The notes under the pieces were generated by a model. The model was given only the letters and a program-made list of their open reading frames with translations, had not been told where the DNA came from and searched no databases. A stretch of 64,000 bases of DNA from positions 62,001 to 126,000 of the forward strand of contig NZ_CADIKL010000001.1 of the NCBI RefSeq assembly GCF_902859945.1. The letters are read 5' to 3'. The translations under genes were made by a program, and so were the position numbers. Shown here in pieces: positions 1-10,394 of the stretch; the stretch's first letter is position 1; each line of letters starts with the position of its first letter. This DNA is from Paraburkholderia caffeinitolerans (lineage in GTDB: Bacteria > Pseudomonadota > Gammaproteobacteria > Burkholderiales > Burkholderiaceae).

Positions 1-1357
1 GATCGAACGGGATCTTGTCGAGCTTCTTCGCGATGTCGGCGACTTGTGCCTGCAGTTCCTCGAGGGAGTTCGGGATCGTCGGCAGTTCCATCGGGACGTG
101 GTCGAAGTCCACCTTGGCGGCCGGCGCCTTCGGGAAGATATCGAGCGCGACGTAGAGCTGGCCGGTGATCAGGTTGCCGGTGCGCAACTGGCCACGCAGG
201 CCGCGCGCGACCAGGCGCTTGACGAGCTCCTGGCCTTGCGGCGAACCCGGAATGGGCGCGTCGCCTCGCGTGCGGCGCGCGAGGCGCTGCGGATACAGGT
301 CCATCGTCACCGGCATCGTGAAGTTGTGCTCCTTCGGGTCGTATTCGATGCCGATGCCTGTCACCTGGCCGAGCACGATGCCGCGGAAGTCGACCGGCGC
401 GCCTACCGAGAGGCCGCGCAGCGACTGGTTGAAGTACATCACCACGCGCTGCGGCGCGCCGTCGGGCTCGCGCATGGCTTCAACCTCGTCGGTCGCGAGC
501 GTGAAGGTGGAGTAGTCGGGCGCCTGCGGACCCATTGCCTGGCCAGGCGGCGCCTGGAATGCGAGGCCGCCCACGATGACGGTCGCGAGCGACTGCGTAT
601 TGACCTTGATGCCGTTCGAATCGAGTTGCACGTTCACGCCGCTCGCGTGCCACCAGCGCGTGTTGGTGCCCACGTACTGATCGTAGGGCGCGCTCACGAA
701 CACCTGCACGGTCACACCGTTGCCGTCCTTGTCGAGCGAGTAGCCCGTCACCTGGCCCACCTGGATGCGCCGGTAGAAAATGGGCGTGCCGATGTCGAGC
801 GAGCCGAGCGCCTCGCTATGCAGCGTGTAGCGGTGGCCTTTTTCGTCGATGGTCACGGCGGGAGGCGTCTCGAGCCCGACGAAGTCGCTCGCGGTATCGC
901 TCGAGCGGCCCGGGTCGGCGCCAATGTAGGAGCCCGAAAGCAGCGTGCCGAGACCCGAGACGCCGCTCGCGCCGATACGCGCGCGCACGACCCAGAAGTG
1001 GCTGTCCTTTTTGGCGAAATTTTCGGCGTCCTTGGTGAGTTCCACGGTCACGAGCACGCGTGAGAGATTCGGCGAAAGCTTGATGGCGCGCACCGAGCCG
1101 ATATCGACGTCCTTGTATTTGACCTTGGTTTTGCCGGGTTCGAGTCCTTCGGCGCTCAGGAAGCTGATCGTGATGGTCGGGCCGCGCGAGGTCACCGATT
1201 TCACCACGAGCGCGATGCCGATCAAGGCCGCCACGAGCGGCACGATCCAGACGAGCGAAGGGAGCCAGCGCCTCGGCTTGACGATGTCCGGCTCGGGAAG
1301 GTCAGGCGGCAGCGAGCCGCCACCAGCGGGCGGGGTCGGTCCTTTCGGACTATTCAT
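1..1357 (-). CDS. pqiB: Intermembrane transport protein PqiB (MCE/MlaD family), 3' end cut by window
   Basis: Encodes an inner-membrane-anchored protein with tandem MCE domains that form a periplasmic conduit for lipid transport between the two membranes. The visible 452 residues have a cytoplasmic Pro-rich N-terminus, one membrane helix at about residues 31-53 (WLPSLVWIVPLVAALIGIAL), and three MCE repeats starting near residues 58, 175 and 295, each with the G-x-x-V-x-(Y/F)-(K/R)-G/D pattern (for example VKYKDVDIGSV, IFYRRIQVGQV, VDFRGIVLGQV). The ATG at 1357 overlaps the stop of the upstream pqiA-type gene by 8 bases, so the two are probably translationally coupled. The C-terminal part and any pqiC lie beyond base 1. 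The family assignment is firm; the lipid substrate is unknown. Confidence 0.93.
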   Translation of the reverse strand, partial: MNSPKGPTPPAGGGSLPPDLPEPDIVKPRRWLPSLVWIVPLVAALIGIALVVKSVTSRGPTITISFLSAEGLEPGKTKVKYKDVDIGSVRAIKLSPNLSRVLVTVELTKDAENFAKKDSHFWVVRARIGASGVSGLGTLLSGSYIGADPGRSSDTASDFVGLETPPAVTIDEKGHRYTLHSEALGSLDIGTPIFYRRIQVGQVTGYSLDKDGNGVTVQVFVSAPYDQYVGTNTRWWHASGVNVQLDSNGIKVNTQSLATVIVGGLAFQAPPGQAMGPQAPDYSTFTLATDEVEAMREPDGAPQRVVMYFNQSLRGLSVGAPVDFRGIVLGQVTGIGIEYDPKEHNFTMPVTMDLYPQRLARRTRGDAPIPGSPQGQELVKRLVARGLRGQLRTGNLITGQLYVALDIFPKAPAAKVDFDHVPMELPTIPNSLEELQAQVADIAKKLDKIPFD

Positions 1358-2012
1358 GAGGGCGATCCTGAGAGTGTTGCGATGGTTGCTGTTTATCTTC
1401 GTCTACCGGATCCCAGATGAGGCGCGGATCGAACTGCATCGACGCCAGCATCGTCAGGATCACGACCGAGCCGAACGCTATCGCGCCGGGCCCCGCCGTA
1501 ATCACCGCAAGCGACTGGAAGCGTACCAGCGCGACGGTCAGTGTGACCACGAACACGTCCAGCATCGACCAGCGGCCGATGAACTCGACGAGCCTGTAGA
1601 GCTTGGTGCGTTCGGCGGGGCGCCACTTGGAGCGGCGCTGCGCCGTGGTGCAAAGCAGTGCGAGCACCGAGAGCTTGAGCATGGGCACGAGAATGCTCGC
1701 GATGAAGACGATCACCGCGAGCGGTGCGTCGCCCGAGGTCCAGAAGTAGGCGACGCCGCTCATGATGGTGTCGTCCTCGTCGCCGACGAGCGAAGCCGTG
1801 TGCATCACCGGCAGCAGATTCGCAGGGATGTACAGGATCGCAGCGGCGAACAGCAGCGCCCAGGTGCGCGTGAGGCTGTCGGGGTGGCGCACGTGCATCG
1901 GCGATTGGCAGCGTGCGCAGCGTGCATGAGCGGCCTCGCGCTCGCGCGGCTGCACGTGGCCGCAAGCGTGGCAGGAGACGAGGCCGGCGTCGGTGGCGGT
2001 GACAAATTTCAT
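1350..2012 (-). CDS. pqiA: Paraquat-inducible protein A domain protein (second PqiA half)
   Basis: A 220-residue inner-membrane protein of the PqiA family, partner of PqiB in lipid transport. It begins with a zinc-ribbon-like pair of CxxC motifs (Cys14/17 and Cys32/35), followed by four hydrophobic segments, including LLFAAAILYIPANLLPVM and VFIASILVPMLKLSVLAL. E. coli PqiA is one chain of about 417 residues with two such modules; here each module has its own gene. I chose ATG 2012 (GAGG about 8 bases upstream) over an in-frame GTG at 2030 that would add six residues. It lies 34 bases after the first pqiA-type gene and overlaps the pqiB start, so the three form one operon. Confidence 0.9.
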   Translation of the reverse strand: MKFVTATDAGLVSCHACGHVQPREREAAHARCARCQSPMHVRHPDSLTRTWALLFAAAILYIPANLLPVMHTASLVGDEDDTIMSGVAYFWTSGDAPLAVIVFIASILVPMLKLSVLALLCTTAQRRSKWRPAERTKLYRLVEFIGRWSMLDVFVVTLTVALVRFQSLAVITAGPGAIAFGSVVILTMLASMQFDPRLIWDPVDEDKQQPSQHSQDRPHE

Positions 2013-2046
2013 CGGATTGCCTCGGTGCACTGGAGGGGCGTTGGGT

Positions 2047-2844
2047 TCATCGCGGGCTCAAGCCAGAAGCGTCCGCGCTGCCGCCGTGCGGCTTCGGTGC
2101 GGCGGGATCGCGAATTTCGGGGCTGGCGAGCGGGTGGTTCGGTCCGCCCGGACTGTCCGGGCCGGTCTCGGGCCCGCCGCCCGAACCCGTCCCGCCGTCC
2201 GCCGGTCCGGCGCCGCCGAGCCGCGGGGCACGCTGGCGTTCGCGCAGGTCGTCGGCGATATCCCACAGCGTGCGTGCGTCGAAGGTCAGGACCACGGTGA
2301 TCATGAGCGTGAGCGTGCCGAACGCGAACAGCGCGGTTTCCGGAATCACGCGGGCGAGGCTCACCATCTTCACAACGGTGATGAGCACGCCCAGCATGAA
2401 GACTTCGAGCATGCCCCAGGGGCGCACGAGCTGGATCGTGCGCAGCACGAGGTTGAATCCCGGTGGAATGACGCCGCGCCGGATCGGCAGGAGTACATAG
2501 AGCAGCGCGACCAATTCCGTGAGCGGGCAAAGGATCGTGGCGAAAAAGACCATCACCGCGACGATCTGCATGTTCTCGCCCCACAGCACCACGAGCGCGC
2601 CGAACAGGCTCGACTGCGACACGATCCCATTGGCATCGAGCTCGATGATGGGAAACGACTGGGCGATGATGAACGTGACGAGCGCGGCGACCGTGATTGC
2701 GCAAATGCGGTCGAGCTGCGAAGACGCGCTGTTATAGAGCGTTGCGCCGCAACGCGTGCAACGTGCGCTCTGTCGCCCGAGCAGGCGAGGCTTTTGGTAG
2801 AGCGCGTCGCATTCGTGACACGCGATCAGATTGTCCAGGGCCAT
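2047..2844 (-). CDS. pqiA: Paraquat-inducible protein A domain protein (first PqiA half)
   Basis: First gene of the pqi operon, 265 residues. It has the same architecture as its neighbour: CxxC pairs at Cys9/12 and Cys29/32, then four membrane segments (for example ICAITVAALVTFIIAQSFP and AVMVFFATILCPLTELVALL). The last ~55 residues are a Gly/Pro/Ser-rich tail (GGAGPADGGTGSGGGPE onwards) that looks disordered and is not part of the PqiA fold. The frame stays open upstream of ATG 2844, but those residues are Arg/Ala-rich with no family resemblance, so the MALDNLIACHEC start is preferred. The split from the second half is genuine: a stop and a 34-base spacer separate them, so it is not a one-base frameshift. 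Confidence 0.9.
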   Translation of the reverse strand: MALDNLIACHECDALYQKPRLLGRQSARCTRCGATLYNSASSQLDRICAITVAALVTFIIAQSFPIIELDANGIVSQSSLFGALVVLWGENMQIVAVMVFFATILCPLTELVALLYVLLPIRRGVIPPGFNLVLRTIQLVRPWGMLEVFMLGVLITVVKMVSLARVIPETALFAFGTLTLMITVVLTFDARTLWDIADDLRERQRAPRLGGAGPADGGTGSGGGPETGPDSPGGPNHPLASPEIRDPAAPKPHGGSADASGLSPR

Positions 2845-3300
2845 GCGGGCAGAAGACGCAAAACGACGTGAAAGGAACGAAAGGCGCTGGCGCCGCAACG
2901 GCGCGGCATCGGCACTGCCGGCCATGTTACCAAAGGAGGCCGGCAATACGGGCTTCCTTCTGTGAGCGGACGCGGCGGGCCGCGGGTCCGGGTCGGGCCG
3001 CGTCACGGCCCGAACGGCGTGAGAGTGTGCCATGTTTGTTGCAACTGCGCGCGGCGTCTGTGCAACAGTCGTGCGTCGGCGCAGGCGGGCAAGCCGGCTT
3101 CGCGCCGCCGGCCTTGCCGCGTTCTCGTGTTGCGTCGCATCACGCTTGCGCCGCAACGCGCGATCCGCAGGTGCGCGCAGGCGTGCCGCCAGGTTATCTT
3201 TCATTCTGAGCGGCCGAGTTACCGGCCATCCCTCCAGGGAGCTCGCGCGGGCGGCGGGTACGATTGGCGGAGGTTCCCGGCGCCCGGGGTGGGGAAGAGC
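2845..3300. other. Intergenic region between divergent pqiA and yceI
   Basis: A 456-base gap holding the promoters of two divergent genes. It is GC-rich, with short repeats of CCGGGTCGGGCCGCG type around 2980-3020. I see no convincing coding frame, RNA gene or clean -35/-10 pair; open frames crossing it are shadows of neighbouring genes. Confidence 0.5.
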
Positions 3301-3903
3301 ATGGAAGCATTGAACTCAATCGCGCGTTTGACTGGAGGCCGGGCGCGCGCCGTGTCCATCGTGACCCGCGTGCTCGTGGTGCCAGCGCTGCTGGCCACGA
3401 GCGGCGCGGCCTGGGCGCAAATGGACGCGGGCAAGAGCACGATCGTGGCGGTCTCGCGGCAAATGAGCGTGCCCGTGGAGGGCCGATTCATGAAGTTCGA
3501 TGCGCAGATCAACTTCGATCCGGCGAAGCCGGCGGCGGGCACGGCGCGCCTGACGGTCGATACGGGCAGCTACGACCTCGGCGACCCGAGCTACAACGAC
3601 TCGGTGCGCGGTCCCGAATGGTTCGATGCGAAGGCCTACCCGCAGGCCACCTTCGTCTCCACGTCGATCACACCGACGGGACCGAACCAGTACAGCGTGA
3701 GCGGCAACATGACGATCAAGGGGCACACCCAGCCCGTTGTGGCGCCGGTCGTGCTCACCCAGCAGGGCGCGACGCAGACCTTCGACGGCACGCTGCCCAT
3801 TCATCGGCTCGCGTTCGATATCGGCACGGGAGAGTGGAAGGACACCTCGACCGTCGCGGACGAAGTGCTGATCAAGTTTCACATCGTCGTTACGCGCAAG
3901 TAG
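3301..3903 (+). CDS. YceI family periplasmic lipid-binding protein
   Basis: A 200-residue secreted protein. The first ~39 residues form a signal peptide with a long n-region, hydrophobic core VLVVPALLATSGA and cleavage after AWA (before Q40). The mature part is a YceI-type lipocalin-like beta barrel that binds isoprenoid or similar lipids in the periplasm: it contains the family pattern KFDAQINFDPAKP, then a TVDTGSYDLGD strand, a PQATFVSTSI strand, VSGNMTIKGHTQPV and a C-terminal EVLIKFHIVV. An in-frame GTG at 3352 with GGAGG upstream would give a more usual signal length, so the start is not certain. The gene stands alone and ends at a bidirectional terminator shared with secF. The ligand and role are unknown. 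Confidence 0.9.
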   Translation: MEALNSIARLTGGRARAVSIVTRVLVVPALLATSGAAWAQMDAGKSTIVAVSRQMSVPVEGRFMKFDAQINFDPAKPAAGTARLTVDTGSYDLGDPSYNDSVRGPEWFDAKAYPQATFVSTSITPTGPNQYSVSGNMTIKGHTQPVVAPVVLTQQGATQTFDGTLPIHRLAFDIGTGEWKDTSTVADEVLIKFHIVVTRK

Positions 3904-3930
3904 CGGGTAACTGGCGGGCAACACGCGAAA

Positions 3931-3960
3931 AAAAAGCCGGTTCGTGAGAGCCGGCTTTTT
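3931..3960. terminator. Bidirectional rho-independent terminator between yceI and secF
   Basis: Perfect 10-base arms AAAAAGCCGG and CCGGCTTTTT around a 10-base loop. A/T runs lie on both sides, so it can end transcription from yceI (plus) and secF (minus). Confidence 0.9.
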
Positions 3961-4001
3961 GCTTTTCATTGCGTTCGATCGTATTCGACGCAGCGCAGGG
4001 T

Positions 4002-4952
4002 TTAAACCTGGGCGCCCGCATTCGGATCGTTCGGGTCGTACTTGTCTTTCTTGTCCTTGATGAGGTCCTCGCGCTTCACACCGAGCCACATCGAGAGCGA
4101 TGCGGCCACGAACACCGACGAGTAGATGCCGAACAGAATACCCACCGTCAGCGCGAGCGCGAAGTAGTGCAGCGTCGGGCCGCCGAAGAAGAACATCGAG
4201 AGCACCATCATTTCCGTACAGCCGTGGGTGATGATGGTCCGCGACATCGTGCTCGTGATCGCGTGGTTGATGACTTCCATGACGGTCATCTTGCGTTCGC
4301 GTTTGAAGGTCTCGCGAATCCGGTCGAAGATAACCACCGACTCGTTCACCGAATAGCCGAGCACCGCGAGCACCGCCGCGAGCACGGAGAGCGAGAACTC
4401 CCACTGGAAGAACGCGAAGAAGCCGAGAATGATCACCACGTCGTGCAGGTTCGCGATCACGCCGGCCACGGCGTACTTCCACTCGAAGCGGAACGACAGA
4501 TAGATGATGATGCCGGCGACCACGCACGCGAGCGCCATCAGTCCATCCGTGGCGAGTTCCTTGCCGACCTGCGGGCCGACGAACTCCACGCGCTGCAACT
4601 GCACCTGCGCGTTGTCGGCCTTGAGCGTGGACATCACCTGGTCGCTTTGCTGCGCCGAGGAGAGGCCCTGCTTGATCGGCAGGCGGATCAGCACGTCGCG
4701 CGAGGTGCCGAAGTTCTGCACCTGGGCGTCGCTGTAGCCGATCTTCGTGAGCGAATCGCGCACGGGTTCGAGCGGGACCGCCTGCGGGTACTGCACCTCG
4801 ATGACCGTGCCGCCCGTGAACTCGATCGACAAATGCAGGCCGCGGTGAAACAGGAAGAACACCGCCGCGATGAACGTGATGAAGGAAATCGCGTTGAAGA
4901 TCAACGCGTGCTTCATGAACGGGATGTCTTTGCGGATGCGGAAAAATTCCAT
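4002..4952 (-). CDS. secF: Protein translocase subunit SecF
   Basis: A 316-residue inner-membrane protein which, with SecD, uses the proton-motive force to help release and pull proteins exported through SecYEG. It has an N-terminal membrane helix (ALIFNAISFITFIAAVFFLF, about residues 16-35), a periplasmic P1 loop beginning LSIEFTGGTVIEV, and a C-terminal block of five helices with the RND-type signature VLGYSVNESVVIFDRIRE. The length fits the family. It lies 15 bases downstream of secD and is the last gene of the queA/tgt/yajC/secD/secF run, ending at the terminator shared with yceI. The start MEFFRIRKDIPFM is the family start. Confidence 0.97.
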   Translation of the reverse strand: MEFFRIRKDIPFMKHALIFNAISFITFIAAVFFLFHRGLHLSIEFTGGTVIEVQYPQAVPLEPVRDSLTKIGYSDAQVQNFGTSRDVLIRLPIKQGLSSAQQSDQVMSTLKADNAQVQLQRVEFVGPQVGKELATDGLMALACVVAGIIIYLSFRFEWKYAVAGVIANLHDVVIILGFFAFFQWEFSLSVLAAVLAVLGYSVNESVVIFDRIRETFKRERKMTVMEVINHAITSTMSRTIITHGCTEMMVLSMFFFGGPTLHYFALALTVGILFGIYSSVFVAASLSMWLGVKREDLIKDKKDKYDPNDPNAGAQV

Positions 4953-4967
4953 GTTCTTGACTCCGTA

Positions 4968-7025
4968 TCAGCGCGACGAGCCCGGGGTGCCGGGGTCGCC
5001 TGGGTTGTTGCGGCGGCGCACGACCGGCTTGGCGCGGGTGGTGCCCTTGGCGCCGGCCTTCGCACTGGCCTTTTCGGTTTCGCGAGGCTTCGCGGCCGAC
5101 GCCATGGCGCGGCCCAGATCCGTGTCGGTGTCGGACGCGCCCAGTGCGAGCGCACCGGCTTCCGGCTCCGGACGCCACACCTGGCCCACGGCCAGCGACT
5201 TGAGCTTCTTCTTGCCGCCGTACCAGAGATTCACGATCCCGCGCGAGAAGAACACGGCCGAGAACATCGAGGTCAGAATGCCGATGCAGTGCACGATCGC
5301 AAAGCCGCGCACCGGGCCCGAGCCAAACGCGAGCAACGCGAGACCGGCGATGAGCGTGGTCACGTTCGAGTCGAGAATCGTGGCCCAGGCGTGCGCGTAG
5401 CCGTTCTGGATGGCCAGTTGCGGTGGCGCGCCGTGGCGCAATTCTTCGCGCACGCGCTCGTTAATAAGCACGTTCGCGTCGATCGCCATACCGAGCGCGA
5501 GCGCGATAGCCGCGATGCCCGGCAGCGTGAGCGTGGCCTGCAGCATCGAGAGCACGGCCACCAGCAGCAGCAGGTTCACCGAGAGGCCGATCATCGAGAT
5601 CAGGCCGAACAGCATGTAGTAGCAGACCATGAACACGGCGATCGCGGCGAAGCCGTAGACCACCGAGTCGAAACCCTTGCGGATGTTGTCCGCACCAAGG
5701 CTCGGGCCGACCGTGCGTTCCTCGATGATGTCCATGGGCGCGGCGAGCGAGCCCGCGCGCAGTAGCAGCGCGAGGTCGGCGGCGGCCTGCGGCGTGGGCT
5801 GGCCCGTGATCTGGAAGCGGTCGCCGAGTTCCGACTGGATCGTGGCCACCGTCAGCACTTCGCCCTTGCCCTTCTCGAACAGCACCATCGCCATCGGCTT
5901 GCCGATGTTGTCGCGCGAGACGCTGCGCACCGAGCGCCCACCCGCCGAGTCGAGGCGGATGTTGACCGACGGACGGTTGTGCTCGTCGAAGCCCGCCGAA
6001 GCGTCGATGATGCGGTCGCCCGTGAAGATCACCTGCTTGCGCAGCAGCACGGGACCGACGTTGCCTTGCGTGAAGAGCTCGTCGCCGGGCGGCACCGGGT
6101 CGGACGGGTTCGGATGCAAGCCGTTCGGGTCGGCGAGGCGCGCTTCGAGCGTGGCCGTGCGGCCGATGATGTCCTTCGCCTTCGCGGTGTCCTGCACGCC
6201 GGGCAGCTCGACCACGATGCGGTCGTCGCCTTGCTGCTGGATCACGGGCTCGGCCACGCCGAGTTCGTTCACGCGGTTATGCAGCGTGGTGATGTTCTGC
6301 TTGAGCGCGGCGTCCTGCACCGACTTCTTCACGGCCGGCGTGAAGGTGCCGACGAGCTGCACGCTGCCATCGGGCGCGTTCTGCGTGGCCCAGACGAGTT
6401 CGGCGACGCCGCTCGCGCCCGAGAGCACCTTGCGCGCCTGCTCGGCCACGGCCGGGTCGGCGAAGTTGATCACGACGCTCTGGTTGACGCGGTTCACGCC
6501 ACCGTCGCGGATGTTGCGGTCGCGCAGGATCGTGCGTGCGTCCGAAGCGTCGGAGTCGAGCTTCTTGTTGAGCGCGCCGTTCATGTCGACCTGCAGCAGG
6601 AAGTGCACGCCGCCGCGCAGGTCCAGACCGAGGTACATCGGCAGCGCGTGCAGCGCCGTCAGCCAGCGGGGCGAGGCGCTTTGCAGGTTCAGCGCGACGA
6701 TATAGCTCGGGTCGGTCGGGTCGGGGTTCAGCGTCTTCGCGAGCACGTCCTTCAGACGCAGCTGCGTGTCCGTGTCGGCGACGCGCACGCGGATGTTCGC
6801 GTTCAGCGACGAGTTGTCGAACGTGACTTCGTCGGCCTTGATGTTGTTCGCGGGGAGCGCGGCTTCGATCTGCGCGAGCGTGCCCGAGTCCAGCTTCACG
6901 GTGGCTTTGCCGCTCGATACCTGGACCGCCGGCGCTTCGCCGAAGAAATTGGGCAATGTGTACACGAGGCCGATGACGAGCGCCACCAGCATCACGACAT
7001 ATTTCCAGAGGGGGTAACGGTTCAT
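4968..7025 (-). CDS. secD: Protein translocase subunit SecD
   Basis: A 685-residue partner of SecF in the Sec auxiliary complex. It starts MNRYPLWKYVVMLVALVIG, a near-universal SecD N-terminus, followed by a large periplasmic P1 domain containing GLDLRGGVHFLLQVD, and then five C-terminal helices with IALALGMAIDANVLINERVRE, the conserved proton-path motif. The C-terminal ~60 residues are an Ala/Lys/Arg-rich cytoplasmic tail (ASAAKPRETEKASAKAGAK) that is longer than in E. coli and probably disordered. A TTG at 7037 would add four residues, but the ATG at 7025 matches the family. It lies 163 bases after yajC. Confidence 0.97.
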   Translation of the reverse strand: MNRYPLWKYVVMLVALVIGLVYTLPNFFGEAPAVQVSSGKATVKLDSGTLAQIEAALPANNIKADEVTFDNSSLNANIRVRVADTDTQLRLKDVLAKTLNPDPTDPSYIVALNLQSASPRWLTALHALPMYLGLDLRGGVHFLLQVDMNGALNKKLDSDASDARTILRDRNIRDGGVNRVNQSVVINFADPAVAEQARKVLSGASGVAELVWATQNAPDGSVQLVGTFTPAVKKSVQDAALKQNITTLHNRVNELGVAEPVIQQQGDDRIVVELPGVQDTAKAKDIIGRTATLEARLADPNGLHPNPSDPVPPGDELFTQGNVGPVLLRKQVIFTGDRIIDASAGFDEHNRPSVNIRLDSAGGRSVRSVSRDNIGKPMAMVLFEKGKGEVLTVATIQSELGDRFQITGQPTPQAAADLALLLRAGSLAAPMDIIEERTVGPSLGADNIRKGFDSVVYGFAAIAVFMVCYYMLFGLISMIGLSVNLLLLVAVLSMLQATLTLPGIAAIALALGMAIDANVLINERVREELRHGAPPQLAIQNGYAHAWATILDSNVTTLIAGLALLAFGSGPVRGFAIVHCIGILTSMFSAVFFSRGIVNLWYGGKKKLKSLAVGQVWRPEPEAGALALGASDTDTDLGRAMASAAKPRETEKASAKAGAKGTTRAKPVVRRRNNPGDPGTPGSSR

Positions 7026-7188
7026 TGCTTGGCCCAACGGGGGAGGGAAATGGCCTGCACGATGTGCATGCGTCCGACCGAGCCTTCACGATGCCTATGA
7101 CGGGCGTGTCAGGGACACTTCAGGGGCGGGGCCGGACGCACAAGGCCGCCGGTTTGGCAGCAGCCTGGAGAAGACAATCGCTGGAGGC

Positions 7189-7518
7189 TTACAGCGACTT
7201 GATCGTGCCCTTCGGCAGGATGGTCGAGACCGACGACTTCTGCACGGTGATTTCCGTGCCGTCCGAGATTTCGACGCCGACGTAGGCTTCGCTAACCTTG
7301 GTCACCTTGCCGACGATGCCGCCGCTCGTGATGACTTCGTCGCCCTTGGCCATGGCGGCGAGCATGTTGCGGTGTTCCTTCTGGCGCTTCATCTGCGGAC
7401 GAATCATGATGAAGTACAGCACGGCGAACATCAGAATGAGCGGCAGGAAGCTCATGAGGCTCGATTCTGCGCTGCCGACTGCGGAGCCTTGGGCGAAGGC
7501 ATTGGAAATGAACGACAC
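7189..7518 (-). CDS. yajC: Preprotein translocase subunit YajC
   Basis: A 109-residue, single-pass inner-membrane component of the SecDF-YajC complex. The membrane helix is SFLPLILMFAVLYFIMIRP at about residues 23-41, followed by the family signature RPQMKRQKEHRNML and a small beta domain with GDEVITSGGIVGKVTKV. The start is GTG at 7518, with GGAGAG well placed upstream. It precedes secD in the same orientation, the usual order tgt-yajC-secD-secF. Three copies of TACGATC lie just upstream. Confidence 0.96.
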   Translation of the reverse strand: MSFISNAFAQGSAVGSAESSLMSFLPLILMFAVLYFIMIRPQMKRQKEHRNMLAAMAKGDEVITSGGIVGKVTKVSEAYVGVEISDGTEITVQKSSVSTILPKGTIKSL

Positions 7519-7535
7519 GTTGGTCTCTCCGTTTA

Positions 7536-7563
7536 TACGATCACTACGATCAAAGATACGATC
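7536..7563. repeat. Three direct TACGATC repeats upstream of yajC
   Basis: TACGATC occurs at 7536-7542, 7545-7551 and 7557-7563, immediately upstream of the yajC ribosome site. The copies are spaced 9 and 12 bases apart. They may be a regulator site or chance; no function is assigned. Confidence 0.5.
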
Positions 7564-7811
7564 AAAAAGCGAGCCGGTTATTCTACCACCGGCAAGATAC
7601 GCGACGAGGGCGCAAAATGGGCTTTCCGATCAAGCTGTTATCACGTATTTGCCCGCCTGGGCGGGATACGACGCGATGGACCGGGCAGGAAAGCACCCAA
7701 GAAGCGCCGACGAGCGAAAGGCGATTGTAAAGTCTGGCGGCGCCCGCCGTATTCCGATATCGGAAAGCTTCGAAAGCGCCACCTCGTTTCGAGATGCTTG
7801 GGGCGCAGCGC

Positions 7812-9026
<1,215 letters not shown>

Positions 9027-9060
9027 CTACCGGAAAACAGTCCGGCGCAGATGGTGAAAC

Positions 9061-9091
9061 GCCGCCGCGCGTTTGCATGTCGCGCGGCGGC
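9061..9091. other. Hairpin between queA and tgt
   Basis: Arms GCCGCCGCGCG (9061-9071) and CGCGCGGCGGC (9081-9091) form an 11-bp stem with a 9-base loop. No T run follows on the minus strand (GTTTCACC), so it is more likely an mRNA-stabilising or attenuating stem than a classic terminator. Confidence 0.6.
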
Positions 9092-9107
9092 AGGAAAGCG
9101 GTGCGTC

Positions 9108-10169
9108 TTACTTGTTGAGTGCGTCTTCAGTTCTCGTGAGCAGCATCGCGTCACCATAGCTGAAGAAGCGATAGCGCTCTTCGATCGCGTGACGGTACGC
9201 GGCGCGAATCGTCTCGATGCCCGCGAACGCCGAAACCAGCATCAGGAGCGTCGATTTCGGCAGGTGAAAGTTCGTGACGAGCCGGTCCACCACACGGAAT
9301 TTGTATCCCGGCGTGATGAAGATGTCGGTCTCGGCGGACGTGGCGGCGAGTTCGCGGCCCGCGTTCGCGGCGTCGCGCGCGGCGGCTTCGAGCGCGCGCA
9401 TCGAGGTGGTGCCCACCGCGATCACGCGACCGCCGCGTGCGCGCGTGGCCGCGATCTTGTCGACGAGCGATTGCGGCAGCTGATACCACTCGCTGTGCAT
9501 CGTGTGATCGGCGATGTTCTCCACGCGCACCGGCTGGAACGTGCCCGCGCCCACGTGCAGCGTGAGCGTCGCGCGCTCCACGCCTTGCGCGTCGAGCTGT
9601 GCGAGGAGCGCGTCGTCGAAATGCAGGCCCGCCGTGGGCGCGGCCACCGCGCCCGGATTTTGCGCGAACACGGTCTGGTAACGCGTTTCGTCGTTCGCGT
9701 CGGCGTCGTGCGTGATATAGGGCGGTAGCGGCAGGCGGCCGAATTGCTCGATCAGCGTGAGGCAGTCGTCGGGGAAGTGCAGCGTGTAGAACGGCTCCAC
9801 GCGCTCGCCCACGGTGACGTCGAACGCATCGGCCAGACGCAGCACCGTGCCGGGCCCCGGGCTCTTGCTCGCGCGGATCTGCGCGAGTGCCGTGCGCGCG
9901 CCGGTCAGGCGCTCGACGAGCACCTCGATCTTGCCCCCGCTGGCCTTCTGGCCGAAGAAGCGCGCCTTGAGCACCTTGGTATCGTTGAACACGAGCAGGT
10001 CGCCGGGCGCGATGCATGCGGGCAGCTCCGCGAAGCGGCGGTCGGTGAGGCGCGCGGGTTGCGTGGTGTTATTAACCTCCAGCAGACGGCTCGCGCTGCG
10101 CTCGGGCAGGGCGGCTTGCGCGATCAGTTCGGGAGGAAGATCGAAGTCGAAATCGGAAAGCTTGAACAT
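9108..10169 (-). CDS. queA: S-adenosylmethionine:tRNA ribosyltransferase-isomerase
   Basis: Transfers and isomerises the ribosyl part of SAM onto preQ1-modified tRNA to give epoxyqueuosine. The 353 residues begin [18 protein letters not shown], the classic QueA start, with [37 protein letters not shown] and the C-terminal [19 protein letters not shown] and [12 protein letters not shown]. The frame runs on far upstream, but that part is the antisense of recG; ATG 10169 is the family start. It is followed by tgt in the same direction and diverges from recG across 225 bases. Confidence 0.97.
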   Translation of the reverse strand: MFKLSDFDFDLPPELIAQAALPERSASRLLEVNNTTQPARLTDRRFAELPACIAPGDLLVFNDTKVLKARFFGQKASGGKIEVLVERLTGARTALAQIRASKSPGPGTVLRLADAFDVTVGERVEPFYTLHFPDDCLTLIEQFGRLPLPPYITHDADANDETRYQTVFAQNPGAVAAPTAGLHFDDALLAQLDAQGVERATLTLHVGAGTFQPVRVENIADHTMHSEWYQLPQSLVDKIAATRARGGRVIAVGTTSMRALEAAARDAANAGRELAATSAETDIFITPGYKFRVVDRLVTNFHLPKSTLLMLVSAFAGIETIRAAYRHAIEERYRFFSYGDAMLLTRTEDALNK

Positions 10170-10394
10170 ACGGCCTGATGAAACGGAAATACGGCTTGAG
10201 ACCCGGCGCGCGCTGCTTTTGAGCCGATGAACCGTCGGGCGATGGCCCGCGGTTGCGCCCCAAAATACGGCCGCAATGGCCGCCTGCGCACAGTGAGCGG
10301 CTATGATTGCGGGACATGCCCGTCTGGAGCGGGCTGCCGCGCGCTGCGCACTGCGCCTTGCCGGAAAGCCGATATTGTACTTGCGAAGCTGCTC

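Noticed and set aside
1350..2844. Split PqiA as a frameshifted pseudogene
   Set aside because: Both halves are complete, each with CxxC pairs, membrane helices and its own start, separated by a spacer. This is a known two-gene arrangement in the group.
7752..7765. TTCCGATATCGGAA palindrome downstream of tgt
   Set aside because: A single 14-base palindrome without promoter context; may be chance, so not listed as an operator.
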